Assembly (NCBI GenBank): GCA_950106755.1
Contig: OX467083.1
Location: forward strand, 14,751,029-14,815,028
Origin: Climacium dendroides
Lineage: Eukaryota > Streptophyta > Bryopsida > Hypnales > Climaciaceae
DNA: 64,000 bases
Direction of reading: 5' to 3'
The first letter of the stretch is position 1; every line of letters begins with the position of its first letter. Below are positions 1 to 12,502 of the stretch, in pieces. The notes beneath the pieces were generated by a model, which worked only from the letters and a program-made list of their open reading frames with translations, made no database searches and was not told the origin of the DNA. Made by a program: the position numbers and the translations under genes.

Positions 1-400
1 CGATCGTCGTCTGATAAATCTATGCAAGTGATCAGGAAATGCCGACACAAGGCGCAGAGATTACAATGGTCTATCACGATCGAATCAGGCCATGTTAGCG
101 CACACGTACTAACCAGCCCCTACTACCTACTGCAGCAAGGGCCACTTGTGGTATTGCTTGGAAAATAAGTGTAGTTGAGTCCTCAACTTGCAAGCCTACG
201 AGTAGCTACCACGGTTCGTGCAAGGACTTACGGAGCTAGATCGATCAGTTCATTAATAAAATGGCATTTTCCCAAATCGAGATGTTCCTCGACAACTAGG
301 GCACATGTAGATTTCAGATGGGGACCTACAACAGCCCAGCTAGATCGAGTCTCCCCAATAACCCTTGAATTGATTGGCAGGCGTCTAGATTTCAGGCTCA

Positions 401-682
401 TATTATATATTCCATCCAAGGGCGCTAGTAGCTGACTGGGCAAAGACTGGTGCTGATGAAGTTACACAGCAGCTGTCGGAGTACCGGAGGGCAAGTTGCT
501 AAAGGGTGCGTGCGCGCAGTCCAAGTGGGGCGTGGTTGCAGGATTTGGGTGCAAGTGGCCCTGGATCGGACTGCATGTCCGCCTGGAATATCTATGGCCT
601 GGGGGATCCGGAGATGTGGTACATGACGCTGGTTAATCATGTTCTAAGGGACCTGTATCCTGATGGGCATGCAGGCCACTAG
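401..682 (+). other. unrecognised coding-like fragments
   Basis: Two open stretches on the plus strand read like protein rather than random translation. One runs in frame to a TAA at 500-502 and contains ADWAKTGADEVTQQLSEYRR. The other runs from about 542 to a TAG at 680-682 and contains MWYMTLVNHVLRDLYPDGH. They are in different frames, and AG dinucleotides just before the second could be a splice acceptor. I do not recognise the family. They could be exons of a gene extending left of the window, a decayed gene, or chance open frames in GC-richer DNA. Confidence 0.28.
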
Positions 683-731
683 ATCATGCAATGCTAAACT
701 CTAAAACCGCCGATAATAAGGTGTAGCTAGC

Positions 732-854
732 TTGGCGGTGGCAGTACCGGCCACCCCACTTGGCCTCTTGGCATCGGCGGGTGGGCTGGCATCGGCCCTG
801 GAGAGTGGGAAGATGAATTATACTCCACTTCATCAGTTCATGAAAGCCAGCATC
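732..854 (+). other. coding-like fragment next to a MITE
   Basis: This GC-rich stretch translates without a stop to an Ala/Leu/Gly-rich segment followed by SGKMNYTPLHQFMKAS. It then enters the inverted-repeat element at 851-1070. The upstream frame has a stop at 717-719, so a start here would need a spliced exon or a non-ATG codon. After the element, 1067-1111 reads DEDLIDFSLLSSSC and then a stop. Joining the two sides gives a continuous frame, so the element may have landed in a reading frame. The family is not recognised and the coding status is uncertain. Confidence 0.22.
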
Positions 855-1070
855 GGGAAAGTACCCCCCATTGCAACAGTATTGTTTCAATGCTTTCACA
901 GTAGAGTATTAAAAATATACTGTTGCAATACTGCAATAATATACTTTCAATGGATAGAGTACACCCCCATTGAAATTGTATTGTTGCAGTACTGCAATGG
1001 TATAGTATTTAATACTATACTGTGAAAGCATTGAAACAGTATTGCAACAATGGAGGGCTTTTTCCCGATG
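851..1070. mobile_element. palindromic MITE, about 220 bp
   Basis: The stretch is a long imperfect inverted repeat. It begins CATCGGGAAA and ends TTTCCCGATG. Arms of about 60 bases match with a few mismatches, including a well-conserved core (TTTCAATGCTTTCACAGTA on the left). There is no coding capacity. The size and full-length palindrome fit a miniature inverted-repeat transposable element or foldback element. The superfamily is unclear because no convincing target duplication is visible beyond 2 bases. Confidence 0.7.
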
Positions 1071-1289
1071 AGGACCTAATTGATTTTTCATTGTTGAGCT
1101 CAAGCTGCTAAACCACTGGCAAATGTGCTGCACCTTCAAATTTTACTCTGTGGTGTTCATTTTGGGGGGACGTGTAAAAGGAATATGGTATGCGTTTTTC
1201 TAAATTTAAGCTTAAAATGCATTTTGGGAACACGGGTCTCCATAGACGTACTGTGGCTTTGGCACAGCCAGGTCAAATGGACCCTCAGA

Positions 1290-1464
1290 CACGTGCACAC
1301 ACGTGCAGTGGAGGGTACAAATCGTGCAATTAGTGTGGGCAACGGTAAATACTCAAAACCCTATATACCCAGACCCCGTCACCACCAGGCCACTTGTGTC
1401 TGGTTGGTTTGTATTTGGGTTTTTTTAAGAAGGGACGGTGACCATTGCATTAAAAAAAAGAATG
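1290..1464 (+). promoter_or_regulatory. promoter-like stretch: paired G-boxes and TATA
   Basis: Two CACGTG G-box cores lie 10 bases apart (1290-1295 and 1300-1305). They are followed by a TATA-like CTATATA at 1361-1367 and an ATG at 1462 about 100 bases further on. That ATG opens only 33 codons, and further open sequence at 1560-1784 is in another frame. The spacing resembles a plant core promoter. No recognisable protein follows, so it may be a relic or chance. Confidence 0.25.
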
Positions 1465-2520
1465 GTCAGAAAAGAAGGAGAAACACACAGTCAGCCAGGC
1501 TCCGGAGGGGGGTGGTTTGTATTTTACTCTCATGGCAATGAAATTTCGTTTCATTTGTTTTGAATGAAAAAAAAAACAGAACCGAGAACCCAAACGCCAA
1601 GTACGTTGAAGGCGACGCGGTCATTAATTACCAAGGAACTTCAGAGTTCTGGTTTACTAACTTAGCGCAGTTGTTGAAGAATCGTTCAGCTTTTTTACAG
1701 TACCATATTTTCTCTGGAATAATAAAAATATTAATAATTTTTTATTATTTTATTATTTTATTTTTGAAACATCTATATTGTTAACTTTAAAGTGCAGAAA
1801 TATTCAAACTATTTTGGCCAGCATCTCAAACTGTCGGGGCAAGTCGTGTTAGTTTGTCACAATAAACTTAATGGTAAGTAGGGCAACATTCATGCTAGCT
1901 GATGCACTCCATTCCAAGCCAAGAGAGTTTCGTCCCGATTAAGTTATTCTTCCCAATCAAATCATGCACAAGAGTGGCTTTCTATTTCAATGATCTTTGC
2001 TGCGATTAATCCTTGATATTGGTGATCAGAACCTTCAGGCTGATGGAGCTTACAATTCAAACTTGTTGAACAACTTATATGTGGCAACTTTGGAACCTCA
2101 GAATGAAGTTAAATCAGTTTCGAGAGTGTCTCATCGATTTCCACCCAAAATCCTCGCAATCCCCGAAATCCAATCACAATTCTTTCAAAACAGTCATCTC
2201 GGTAATTAACACGTAGATTGATGTGAATGCACCTCCCTTGGCCCAATCCTGGCCCACTATGTCATGCAACTTGTGCTGACAACTGATCGCAGGTGTAAGT
2301 TATCATTGCATGATGATTCAACGTGAGAATGCATCCACCAACAATTGAAGGAGCTTTGCAGATCTCTGTCCCACTTGAACTTCACTTACACTGAATGTGC
2401 CACTTGCACCAAAGCAACATTGACCAATTTGTTTACTTGTTCTCTTCCTTTGAAAGGTTGGTGCCAATTGTAAGGACGGGCCTATGACCACTGATTTGAA
2501 GCCTCAAGTGTCATCACTTT
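1465..2520. other. no recognisable gene; transition to AT-rich DNA
   Basis: Short open frames occur (for example 1560-1784 and 1997-2209), but none resembles a known family and codon context is poor. From about 1,700 onward the sequence becomes strongly AT-rich. I see nothing further in it. Confidence 0.4.
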
Positions 2521-2998
2521 AATTTCTGCCATTTTGCTGCAATTAGATATGAATAATAAAAATTGAATTTATTTCCTAGAGATGAAATCATATGTGTACT
2601 ACAAGATATGAAATTTTCAAATTTTGGAAGGGGGAATTTGAAATTACTATGAATTTCCTAAAAAAAAAATAAAGAAAATTCATATCAAATACAAAATATA
2701 CTTGAAAAAGATGAAATTTTCACCATAGGTGTATATTATAGGTTAGGACATCGTGATATAAATATAAGATTACTTTGTCATTCTAAAATTAGAAAATCAA
2801 CAACCGTAGATATAGGTCCAAAGTTCATATTGCTATAAAATATTGAAATTTATAAATTTTTCAAAATTTTCAATGAGAGTAGAAATTGCACTTAACTAGT
2901 TTCATTTCTTTAGTTGGACTCAAATTCAAAAACCATTATTATGGCTCAAATTCACATCAAGAGAAAATAGCAAAAAATGGCCCAAATACACTAATGGA

Positions 2999-3144
2999 CA
3001 TGGTTGTCATACTGGACACGTTACTATTCATTTTTCGTCCTGTAGGATGAGTTACTATTCATCAAATGTACTTGAGAGGTACATTTGATGAATCGTCCTA
3101 CAGGACAAGAAATGAATAGTAACTTGTCCAGTATGACAATCATG
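2999..3144. mobile_element. near-perfect hairpin element
   Basis: Left arm CATGGTTGTCATACTGGACA and right arm TGTCCAGTATGACAATCATG are reverse complements with very few differences. Pairing continues through about 65 bases per arm to a loop near 3074. The flanking bases, including TTTCGTTAAAATGG at 3156-3169, resemble the termini of the GGGGAATTTC MITEs at 18,554, 22,914 and 53,240, so this may be a related or nested element. Confidence 0.6.
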
Positions 3145-4140
3145 CTAATAGGCAATTTCGTTAAAATGGCACTATTCCACTATTTTAGCATTTTTTACAA
3201 TTCAAATCGAGCAATCTAAAGTGTATAAACATCTTGGATGTCTAAAATATCTATATCATTCTTAGATATGTGAAATCTACATCTATGCTAGATGTTACAT
3301 TTGGCTTTCTTCAATGTACCAATAGTGTATATTTTAGAAAGTAATCATTTATAGGGACCATAGTATTTTGACTAATTCCACAACTGAAGGTCCAAAAAAT
3401 ATGAAACTACTTAAGTTGGATGCCAATTCCATTTTTCTTCTTTAGAAAATTTACTGAAACTTGTTTGGAGGAATTTAGCTTCTCCCCCCAAAAAATGAAC
3501 TCTTAAATAGGCTCATACCAAGAATAATTTGGAGAAAAAATTCAAAGTGTCACAATAATTACAATTTTGAAAATTTTGGAAAAAAAAGAGAGAATAAAGC
3601 ATGTTATTGGAGCTACATTTTTTCAGTTAATTTTTAAAACATTTTAAATGAAGAACTATGTGAAAATTGAGGTTTGACTTTCAAGATATCCCTTCAACTT
3701 ACAAATTTTTTAAGGATTAAAAATAAAAATAAAAAGGTAAGCCTAAAAAATACAATTCAACCCAAATCCTAATGTTCACATGAGGGGCAAGGAGAAGTGG
3801 ATAAGAATAGGTATTATAGATTCCATGTATCTAGGATGGAACAAGGGATAGAATTGTTTATAGTAGATTGCACAAGAGACAATTGTCTCATATCGTTTGT
3901 CAAGGATAACACTTAATTATTGGACTTGAAAATAACTATTGTGGGCTGAAGAATTCAAATAGATTTTGAAAAAAAGCTGAAGATTTCTAAAATTATCAAA
4001 GTACTAAAATTTAATTTATTTAAAAATCTATAGAAAAAGAGATCTAGAGATTAAAAAAATTCCAAATCTAATTAATTTCACGAACTAAAATATACAAAAA
4101 TTTGTATATTGAATATTTGAAACATGTATATACAATGTCT

Positions 4141-4305
4141 ATAATTTTGGAAATGTAGACTATCTTTTGGTCCTCTAGGAATTAAAGCATTGTATATGGA
4201 CTCTTCAAATTTCTAAATCTATTAGAAGAATTTTCATTTGAAATCTTTATATACAATGCCTTAATTCCTAGAGGACCAAAGGGGAGTCTACATTTCCAAA
4301 ATTAT
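4141..4305. mobile_element. hairpin element, about 165 bp
   Basis: ATAATTTTGGAAATGTAGAC at 4141-4160 is the reverse complement of the end of the element near 4305. The arms of about 56 bases also share TTGGTCCTCTAGGAATTAA, and a loop of about 50 bases separates them. There are no open frames. It is most likely a MITE. Confidence 0.55.
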
Positions 4306-7300
4306 GAATATGTATTTTAAAATGAAACTTAAAATAATAATTTAATGATGTTTCTCGCAAAGTAGTTGTAAAGTATGGTCCATAGACCAAATCTATATGG
4401 TTTGATCAACTAATGCACAATCCAATATTTTTCAATAATATTTGAAGCCAAAAATTAAAAATTCCTTCTAAAATTGATTATAAATTGAATATTTGTAATT
4501 TTCAAGAGAATTCTTACATCTAAGTTCATAATATTAAGTTATTAGGTTTTAATCATAGTGATTTTTGAAGAATTCAAGTCATATTTAAAGGTTCATTTTT
4601 TATTTGAAAAAAAAAATTCGAAGCTAGACTTACCAATATCATTTGAATTAAAGAATATTTACAAACCAAAATTTTTATAACCTACACTATTCAAATTCTA
4701 AAGAACTATTCCAAGAATCTTAAAAAAAATCAATGGATTCATTTTTGTGTACTTGAGATGTATTTGTGTTAATCCATTCAAAATTTGAACACTTGGTCCT
4801 TTAGAGTTATGACACAAAAAGAATTTATCTAAAGGCCCATTGTCCCCTTGGGGAATAAAATGGATTTTCGGCAAGTTCCTTTAACCTCAATTTTCAGTGA
4901 AACTTTTTAAAACTTTCTTGTAAGATAGAAAAAACTATTATCTTTGTACAAATTTAGTTTTTATTTCAATTAGTGCCTGGGAGCAAAAGTTATACCACAA
5001 AAAGCCCAAATATTCATTTGGTTGGCAAAAAAAGAAATCCACAAAAGCTTGAAATTAAATTATTATTTTTTTTGATAAATCATATTTTTTTCTACATGTG
5101 AAGCTTTTATTCATTCCATTTGGATTAGTGAAGTGAAAGTTATGAACAATCTTGTTTTCTGGGCAACGTGAGCTTTTTCTTGAAAAAATAATTTATAGGA
5201 TTGATTTCTAAATGCAATCTTCACAATTTTTCAAAAAAAATTATTTGGCAAGGTTCAATTTGCTTGCTAGAACAATCTCACTATTGGATTCTTGTATTTC
5301 AATCCCATCTTAGAGCTCTTAACAATTTAGCTTTTCTTTCAATCTTCAATCTACTTCTACTTAACAATTTTTTAAAGAATGAAAATCAAGTATGATTTTC
5401 TTGGAATTTTTTTCTAGACTACCAACTCAATTCTTCAACACAATTTTTTTTTAATTCAAAGTCAATAGTGCAAAAGAATTTACAAATGGTGGTCAAAGTC
5501 ATCTTAAATTGTAGGCTAGTGTTAAAAACAAAAACAAATTCCAACTTGGAATTCTAATATCACTATATTGTGAGGTTGAACTTTATAAAAAATTTACTAC
5601 GTGATTTCAAACAAGTAATATACAAGAACATTTGGTTAGATTCTAAAAAAGCATTTTTTGGTTTTCATTGGTGAACGCAACAAAAATGGCATTTTGAGTG
5701 GTTTTTGATAGAAAAATGGCCTTGGGCCTTTAGAGGTTTAGAATTTGAACAAATACACTTTTGTTTCAAAATTTCATTCTCAATATAACATCTTTAATGA
5801 TCAGGCATGAAATCCTTTACAATTTTTTTGCAATGGTCATTTTGAATTTTTTCCAATCAATATTGTGTCACTAATAAGTTAATTTCTTAAAATTCATACG
5901 ATATATACACCAAAATGAAATATCTTAAGCAAAGTTGTAATACTTAAATTTAATGTTTCTTTGTATTGTGATTATCATCATGTTCAATTTTGTTAAAATT
6001 TGAATCCTATAATAACAAACAAAATAAAATAAGTCACTCAATGTTCAAGCAAAATTTTACAATTAGAACTTTTGATAATCTGGGTGAATTTTGTTGGATA
6101 GGTATGATAAACTAACATTTAATCTGTAAAGCCCTAAACTACGTTTTTTGGCAACATAGAAATTTTGGGCAGCTCACTATGAATGGAAATTTTTTTTTTC
6201 TTTGAAATTTTCATACAATATGTGCCCAAGGAGTAGCTTTAAGACCCAAAAAATTTCATAACTTTTACTACATGGTTAAAAATTTGTCATACATACAATA
6301 TGAAGTTTTCATTGCTTGGTGGGTAGCCCGGGCAATAAAAAAAAGTCCTTTAAAAATCATTTTTTTTAAAAATAAAAATTTAAAATTGGTTTTTTAGATT
6401 TATTTATGCCTTGAAAGCTTTGAATCATTCCATTTTGATTAATGAGATAAAAGTTACGAGGAGTTTTAGTTTGCATGCAAGCAATTTTGGAATCTATACT
6501 CTAAGATAAACTTTGAAATCCTCTATTTAATTCAATTTTCAATATTTTTGGAAAAAAAGTTAAGAAATTATGTGAAGATTGTTTATTACAACATTACAAC
6601 CATTGGAATTAGATTTTTTTCAATTCGATAAATAAATTTTTAACAATTTAGTATTTTGAATCATTTTCTACATCTTTCCATTTACTATATTTTTCCTATA
6701 TGGTGTACAATTTCAAATGATTTGAAAATTTTCAAGCATGCAACCAACTTGCCTTGAAGAATGAATCCAAAGAGTAATCACCATTTCAGACATTTTTTCA
6801 TACAAATGTGACCTTGTGAAGTGTAGTTACTCATAAAAAAAAAAAAGGATTTTTGTCACTTCAAAAACAAATTATTTATTTATTTTAATATAAAATTTCA
6901 AAATCAAAAATTGTATTTAAGTTGTAGGATGCTTGTTAATACAATCTCATTGTTAGGATTGATATTTTTTAATTGCACATCAAAAACTTAATTTGTGATT
7001 TTGTTTTGCCAATAATAAAGTACTTTATTTCACTAAAATAAATTCTAAAACATTGCATGGCTAAGTTACCTTTGAACTATGGGAATTTGATTTCAGTTTT
7101 TAATTCATTTAAATTGAATAAATAACCTCAACTTTATAGTCTTTGAATATTACTTATATTGACTGTAAATACCTAATAATTTAGGGATAAGATGTTAAAA
7201 TATTTTGATCCCTCCTTCAAGTGTTGTAATCTTTCAATCCATGAACAATATTTTCATAAAAAATATAAGAAATCACACAAAGCAAGGTGAAAATATGATC

Positions 7301-7835
7301 TTATTAAAAAATGCACAATATAGTCATGTACATTTTGTAACCGAGTGGACTAAATACAGCACTTATTCTATTTGTTCAAGTTTGGTATAAGACTTGATAT
7401 AATTTTAAAAGCATTTTAAAACTAAAAAATTTCTTTTAAATATATATTTTTTATTTTATGGAACTAAAAACATCAATATATACATATATTTTAAAATTCT
7501 ATTTATCAATATTTGTATATAGTTTTTTTTTGTTTTGGAAAAAATTTCTTTCAACTTGAGTTTTTGCTAATTTGTTAATTTATATTTTTCTACTTATTTT
7601 CCTAATTTTAAAATTTTTAAGTTTTTCAAATGCTCATAATACTCCTATTAATTGCAACAAAATCAATATGTGAATTTTCCAATCACTTCTATATATAAAG
7701 AATTTTTTTAATATTAATCTACAATACTACCTTTAGTCCTTATATAATTTATTCATAAATTTCTAATAATTTTCTTATATGAATAAAAAAAATTTAGAAA
7801 AACATATTCTTATGATTTTTTGAAGTGGATTATCT

Positions 7836-8790
7836 ATATTTTAAATTAGCTTATTTTGTTTTGATTTATATATTGAGATTGACAAACTCTAAGGCATTTG
7901 GTAGCATTCTTGGTATGGTTGAAAAACTCTTGGCTAGGAGGGAGGCACAAACTTTGTTTCGTAGCGTTTGAACCTATAGTGTGAAATTTATTGAATTTAA
8001 TAGTTTTTATGAATTCAAAAATTGAAATAAATTATTTTTTATTTTGAAAAAATCGTAATTTCCACATCACATATCTAATCGCCATCAATCAAAGTCTTTA
8101 TACTTCTTTGTACAGAAAGCTTTATATTCTTGCAAGTTTTGTGGTGGTGTTTGAACCTACGGTGTAAAAGTTATGGTTTATTTTAATTAAAAAATTGAAT
8201 TAAATTATCTTTTAATCTTTTATTTTGAAAAACATATAACTTTCACATTGCATGTCCAAATGCTACAAAGTAAAGACCTTTCACTCCTTCCTCGGGAAAG
8301 CTTTCTATTGGTATCAAGAACACAATCTCTTACACTATGGTGTGAAAGTTATTGAATTTCAAGTTATTGAATTTCAAAATTTTAATGAATTAAAAAATAG
8401 AAAATTATTTTTACTTTTATTTTGATTGTGGCAACAAGGCACATTAATCTATACCTTAAGTTAGGTTATTTGTTTTATTTTGTTTGTTTGATACATTAAG
8501 ATCTAACAAACAATGAGGTATTTGGCGATGTTCTTGGTAATGTTCAAAAGCTCTCAACAAGAAAGGGTGCATGGACTTTGTTCCGCGACATTTGGACCTA
8601 TGATGTGAAAATTATTGAATATCAAAGTTTTTATGACTTTAGAAATTAAATTAAAGTATCTTTTATTTGAAAAAATCATAATTTTTACGTCACATGTTCA
8701 ATGCCACCAAACAAAGCCCTTGCGCTCCTTTGTACAGAAAGCTTTCTATTCATGCATGTTTCGTGAAAGTTGTGAATTTGTGTCCTACTA
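7836..8790 (+). repeat. tandem decayed copies of a dispersed repeat
   Basis: At least two head-to-tail copies of one repeat. A first unit ends near 8451 with GTGGCAACAAGGCACA. The next starts immediately with TACCTTAAGTTAGG, repeating the TTTGTTTG, AAGATCT and TGTGAAA blocks. The same repeat occurs at 48,032-48,270 in a much more GC-rich form. Differences are largely C to T and G to A, as expected from deamination of methylated cytosines in old transposons. No coding capacity. Confidence 0.55.
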
Positions 8791-9451
8791 AAAAAAATTT
8801 ATTTACTAATTTCAACCATTGAATAAACGTTGACCATATTGAATGACCTCATGGGAGTAAATGACAAGCATTCAAGGAGCATTCCTTTCTTAGCAATCGT
8901 GGCCTTATTCATGTGAGGCACCTTGTACTTGTTGCTTCCTCAAACAATGATGTTGATGATGAATTTGGTGACCACTTGGACGTTATGTAGATTTGTTTAT
9001 GAGAGGTTTAGGAAATGTTGATGATGGATTAGGTTGGACCACTTGGGTGCTTTTCTTATTGCAATATTGGCAGTGTTTACAAATGATGTTTAAATTTGAT
9101 ACTTTCCACATAGAATTTTGGATGCCTGCACGATGGTGCCAAAGGTAGAGATTTTGCATAGATTTAGGGAATGGGTTACTAGTTTTTGAATGTATGCATC
9201 ACTAGCACAAAGACTAAAAATATAGTCAATCCCTCATGGAGATGGTTTTTGGAGGTTTTTAATGGGATAAAAGGAGTATTTTATAGTTTAAATCCAATAA
9301 TCATTTTTGCAAAAAAAAATTACAAATGAAAAACAAACAAATTAAAATTTGTAGATTATAACACATAGAGCTTTCCTATTGCAATAACTCCTTGAACTTT
9401 TGAATTTCTCCAAACTTTCAAATGAATTAGAAAGATAATTTTTTGTGCTAG

Positions 9452-9491
9452 CAATCTACATCAATCTACATCAATCTACATCAATCTACAT
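9452..9491. repeat. 10-bp tandem repeat (TCAATCTACA)
   Basis: About four uninterrupted copies of TCAATCTACA. It is a short simple repeat with no associated feature. Confidence 0.85.
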
Positions 9492-10351
9492 TGATTATAT
9501 TGCTAAAAGAATTTTTTTTGGTAAAACTTGAATTTCCTTAAAATTTTTTAAAATAAGTTACTATTCCAATGTTAATATTTTAATTTATCAAATGAAAAAG
9601 CATTTGTGAAGAATAAGTGGAATATAAGTGTAATAAGTTAGTTTTTTTTCAAATAAACACATGTATAAAGTATTGTTTCTAGCTTTTGTAAAGAATGGAT
9701 TTTGTGATAAATATGAATTAAGAGCACTTCCACCATTGCACTTCAAATATGGCACTCCAAAATTATTTGGAGGGCTCTTCAGTCAAAGCTTGTGTAGGTG
9801 AAACTCTTGAGTTTGGACTTTTGCACCCCACCAGGGTTGTTCAAATCTCTTATGTAAATGATTAAAGAAATTCCTCCGTATTTCCAAGTTAGCCATCCAT
9901 TTTGTCCTATTCACAATGAGATATCAAAGCTTGTATTTTTCCATACTAAACAAGAAATAGCTTCAATTCCCAAAAGTTTTAAATAAAGACTAGTGGAAGC
10001 CTTGACCTTGGCATGTTGAAGGTTGAATTGAAGGACCCAAAGTCACTTTTTAAATGATGGTCATATTTGTTAAATTGAGACCAAATGGATTTTTTGAGAT
10101 TTCATCTAATTTATTTGAGACCTCTGTTTAACAAATCAAAAATTTATGAACATATCAATTTTTATGAAATCAAAGGTTTGTGAATGTATTGAAATATTAA
10201 AATCTAAATTTACAAAAAATTTCAATATCAAACACTTATCATCATATAATTCCTAAGTCAAAGATAATATGAGATCGCAAATTGTCTCATTTTAACAAAT
10301 ATGGTCTTAATGGCATGTTTTGGTGAAACTATTTACGAAGCCCAAGCGCAC

Positions 10352-12499
10352 CACTATTAGAAAATGCATGTTTTATGACTGTAAAAATATGACTGAGGAT
10401 GATTGACGACTAGTCGCAATCATATTTTGACCTTGTACTTCATGGGTGTATAGTATACACCTGTTGGGAACGCCAAATACTTCATAGGCAACCATAGGGA
10501 TTATATTTGAGGACATAAAGTCATATTTCACGATCATATTTTCTATGGTTCATATTTTGCAGTCATATCTCCATATTAATTACATTTTGTTTTTAGCAGC
10601 CCAAAGTAAATTTGGGAAAGGAAATTGTTGAAAAAAATGCAAAGTCATATTTTGGGTTCAGTTATATTTCTAAACAAATTTTTGGAGGCAACCCTCAAAA
10701 AATATGGACAATTCAAAAAAATATGGTCAAACCATTGTTTTAGGATGTTGAAACCCTAACCGCTATTTTTTTAAGATTTTGAAACCCTAGCTACCACTTC
10801 TTTAGGGTTTTAAAAACCCTAGCCACCACTTCTTTAGGGTTTTAAAAATCTTAGCTGCCACTTCTATAAGGTTTTGAAACTCTAGCCGCCACTTCTTTGG
10901 ACTCTTCTTCCTTGCCTTGTGTTGTTTCTTACCTTTTATTTTTTGTTATTTCTTAATTTTGCTTCTTAGTTGTCGCCTTTTATTGCTCTTTAATTCATAA
11001 TTTAACTCTTGCTTCTTCTTCCTCTGTAGTTTATGCTTTTTGTTTCTTGTTGTTGCATCAAAATTCTTTTTTCTTTTTGCATTTTAACTATTGCTTCTTC
11101 TTGTTCTTTAGTTTATACTTCTTATTTCTTCTTGTTGCATCAAAAAAAAATCTTCTTCTTAGCTTTTAATTCTTGCTTTTGTTTTCTTGTTGTTGCATTT
11201 TAACTCTTGTTTCTTGTTGTTTCTTGTTGTCTTTTAGTTGTAGTTCCTTGTTGCATCTTAACTCTTACTTGCTTAAGTCTCTTAACACTTACCATTTTTT
11301 CCTTGTTTTTCACTCTATTACCATTGTTATTCTTCTTACTTTAAACTTGTGCTACATATTTTGTATTGTTGTAAGTTTTTGAAGGTTGAGTTTTGTTGTT
11401 CATTCACAAAAAATTAACCTCCCATTTCTTTAATTGTATATGCAAACATAAAAAGATGGAACAAAGTTGTTGGAGGCTTCTTACAACTCAATAGAACCAT
11501 CTTCACATTATTGAAAGGACAATAGCCCCTATTGGCTTGTTTAAATGATTTGTTGTCATATATATGTTTTATATTGATGACTAATAAATGTCATTGAGGA
11601 AAGTCACATTTTTTTGTATGATTGTCTCTCATAATCATATAATACTCATAGTTATGCACGCCAAAAAGTGGCTTTACACTTTTAAAAATATGATTGTAAT
11701 CAGTTATAAATTACCAAAGTGAACTACCACATCAACCATAGATATAACTCATAAAAGTCAAATTTTCCATCAATAAAAATATAACTTGTGAGTCATATTC
11801 CACATCATTCAAAAACATGACTTGAGAGAGTCATTTTCCACATTAGTAGAAAATATAACTCACAAGTATCATATTCTACATCAACAAAAAATATAACTTA
11901 TAAAAATCATATTCTACATTAATAAAAATACGACTTACAAAAGTCATATTCTACATCAACAAAAAATATGATTACACAAAATCATATGCCATGTCAACCA
12001 AAATATGATTTACTATAGTTATATTTCATATCAACCAAAAATATGATTCATTGTAGTCATATTCCATATCAACCAAAATATAATTCACCACAGTCATATT
12101 CCAAGTCATTCAAAAATATGACTCATTGCAGTTATATTTCATGTCAATTAAAAATATGACTCATTGTAGTCATATTCCATGTCAACCAAAAATATGACTA
12201 CATGGAGTCATATGCCACATAGGCTTTTTTTTTCCTTTTTTTTGGGCAGTTTAAGAAAAAATCAAACTCTAAATAACAATCAACATATACGCCACGTTGG
12301 CGGAAAATGGCTAATTATACTTCCCAACGTATATGACTGCTAATATGACTAATGTTTAGTACGACTTGTCGGTAATGATTGGACCCAGTCATGTTCTGAA
12401 TCATCTACAGTGATTTTGGCATGAATCATATTCTAAGATTTCTTTAACTCATGCATGTAGTCATATTTGTAGTCATAAAACATGTATTTTCTAGTAGTG
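10352..12499. mobile_element. non-autonomous CACTA transposon, 2,148 bp
   Basis: The left end CACTATTAGAAAATGCATGT and right end ACATGTATTTTCTAGTAGTG form an inverted repeat of about 28 bases with two mismatches. The element is flanked by the exact 3-bp duplication CAC (10349-10351 and 12500-12502). CACTA termini and a 3-bp duplication define the CACTA/EnSpm superfamily. Inside are a tandem AAACCCTAGCC-type repeat (about 10,745-10,895), a pyrimidine-rich tract (about 10,900-11,400) and about a dozen 42-bp subterminal repeats (11,716-12,222). There is no transposase gene, so movement would need an enzyme supplied elsewhere. Confidence 0.92.
11716..12222. repeat. subterminal array of about twelve 42-bp repeats
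   Basis: Diverged tandem units with the core ATATGACTCATTGTAGTCAT followed by ATTCCATGTCAACCA. Each unit is itself a small palindrome (ATGACT...AGTCAT). Subterminal repeats are where CACTA transposases bind in known elements. The array lies only on the right side of the element, and the left side has scattered single motifs. Confidence 0.75.
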
Positions 12500-12502
12500 C
12501 AC

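Larger units (their letters stand above)
2521..10351. other. gene-free AT-rich DNA of decayed repeats
   Basis: Nearly 8 kb with no supportable gene. All open frames are short and AT-driven. Much of it is recognisable as diverged copies of families seen elsewhere in the window. About 4,790-5,740 matches the reverse complement of 26,504-27,407. About 6,125-6,865 matches 49,009-49,881 in the same orientation. About 7,836-8,790 matches 48,032-48,270. Two hairpins and a 10-bp tandem repeat are listed separately. Confidence 0.6.

Noticed and set aside
7205..7390. Short open frames in the AT-rich regions (also 5201-5395, 11173-11382, 13789-14004, 17149-17334 and similar)
   Set aside because: Low-complexity translations rich in Phe, Ile, Lys and Asn with no motifs, as expected by chance in such DNA.
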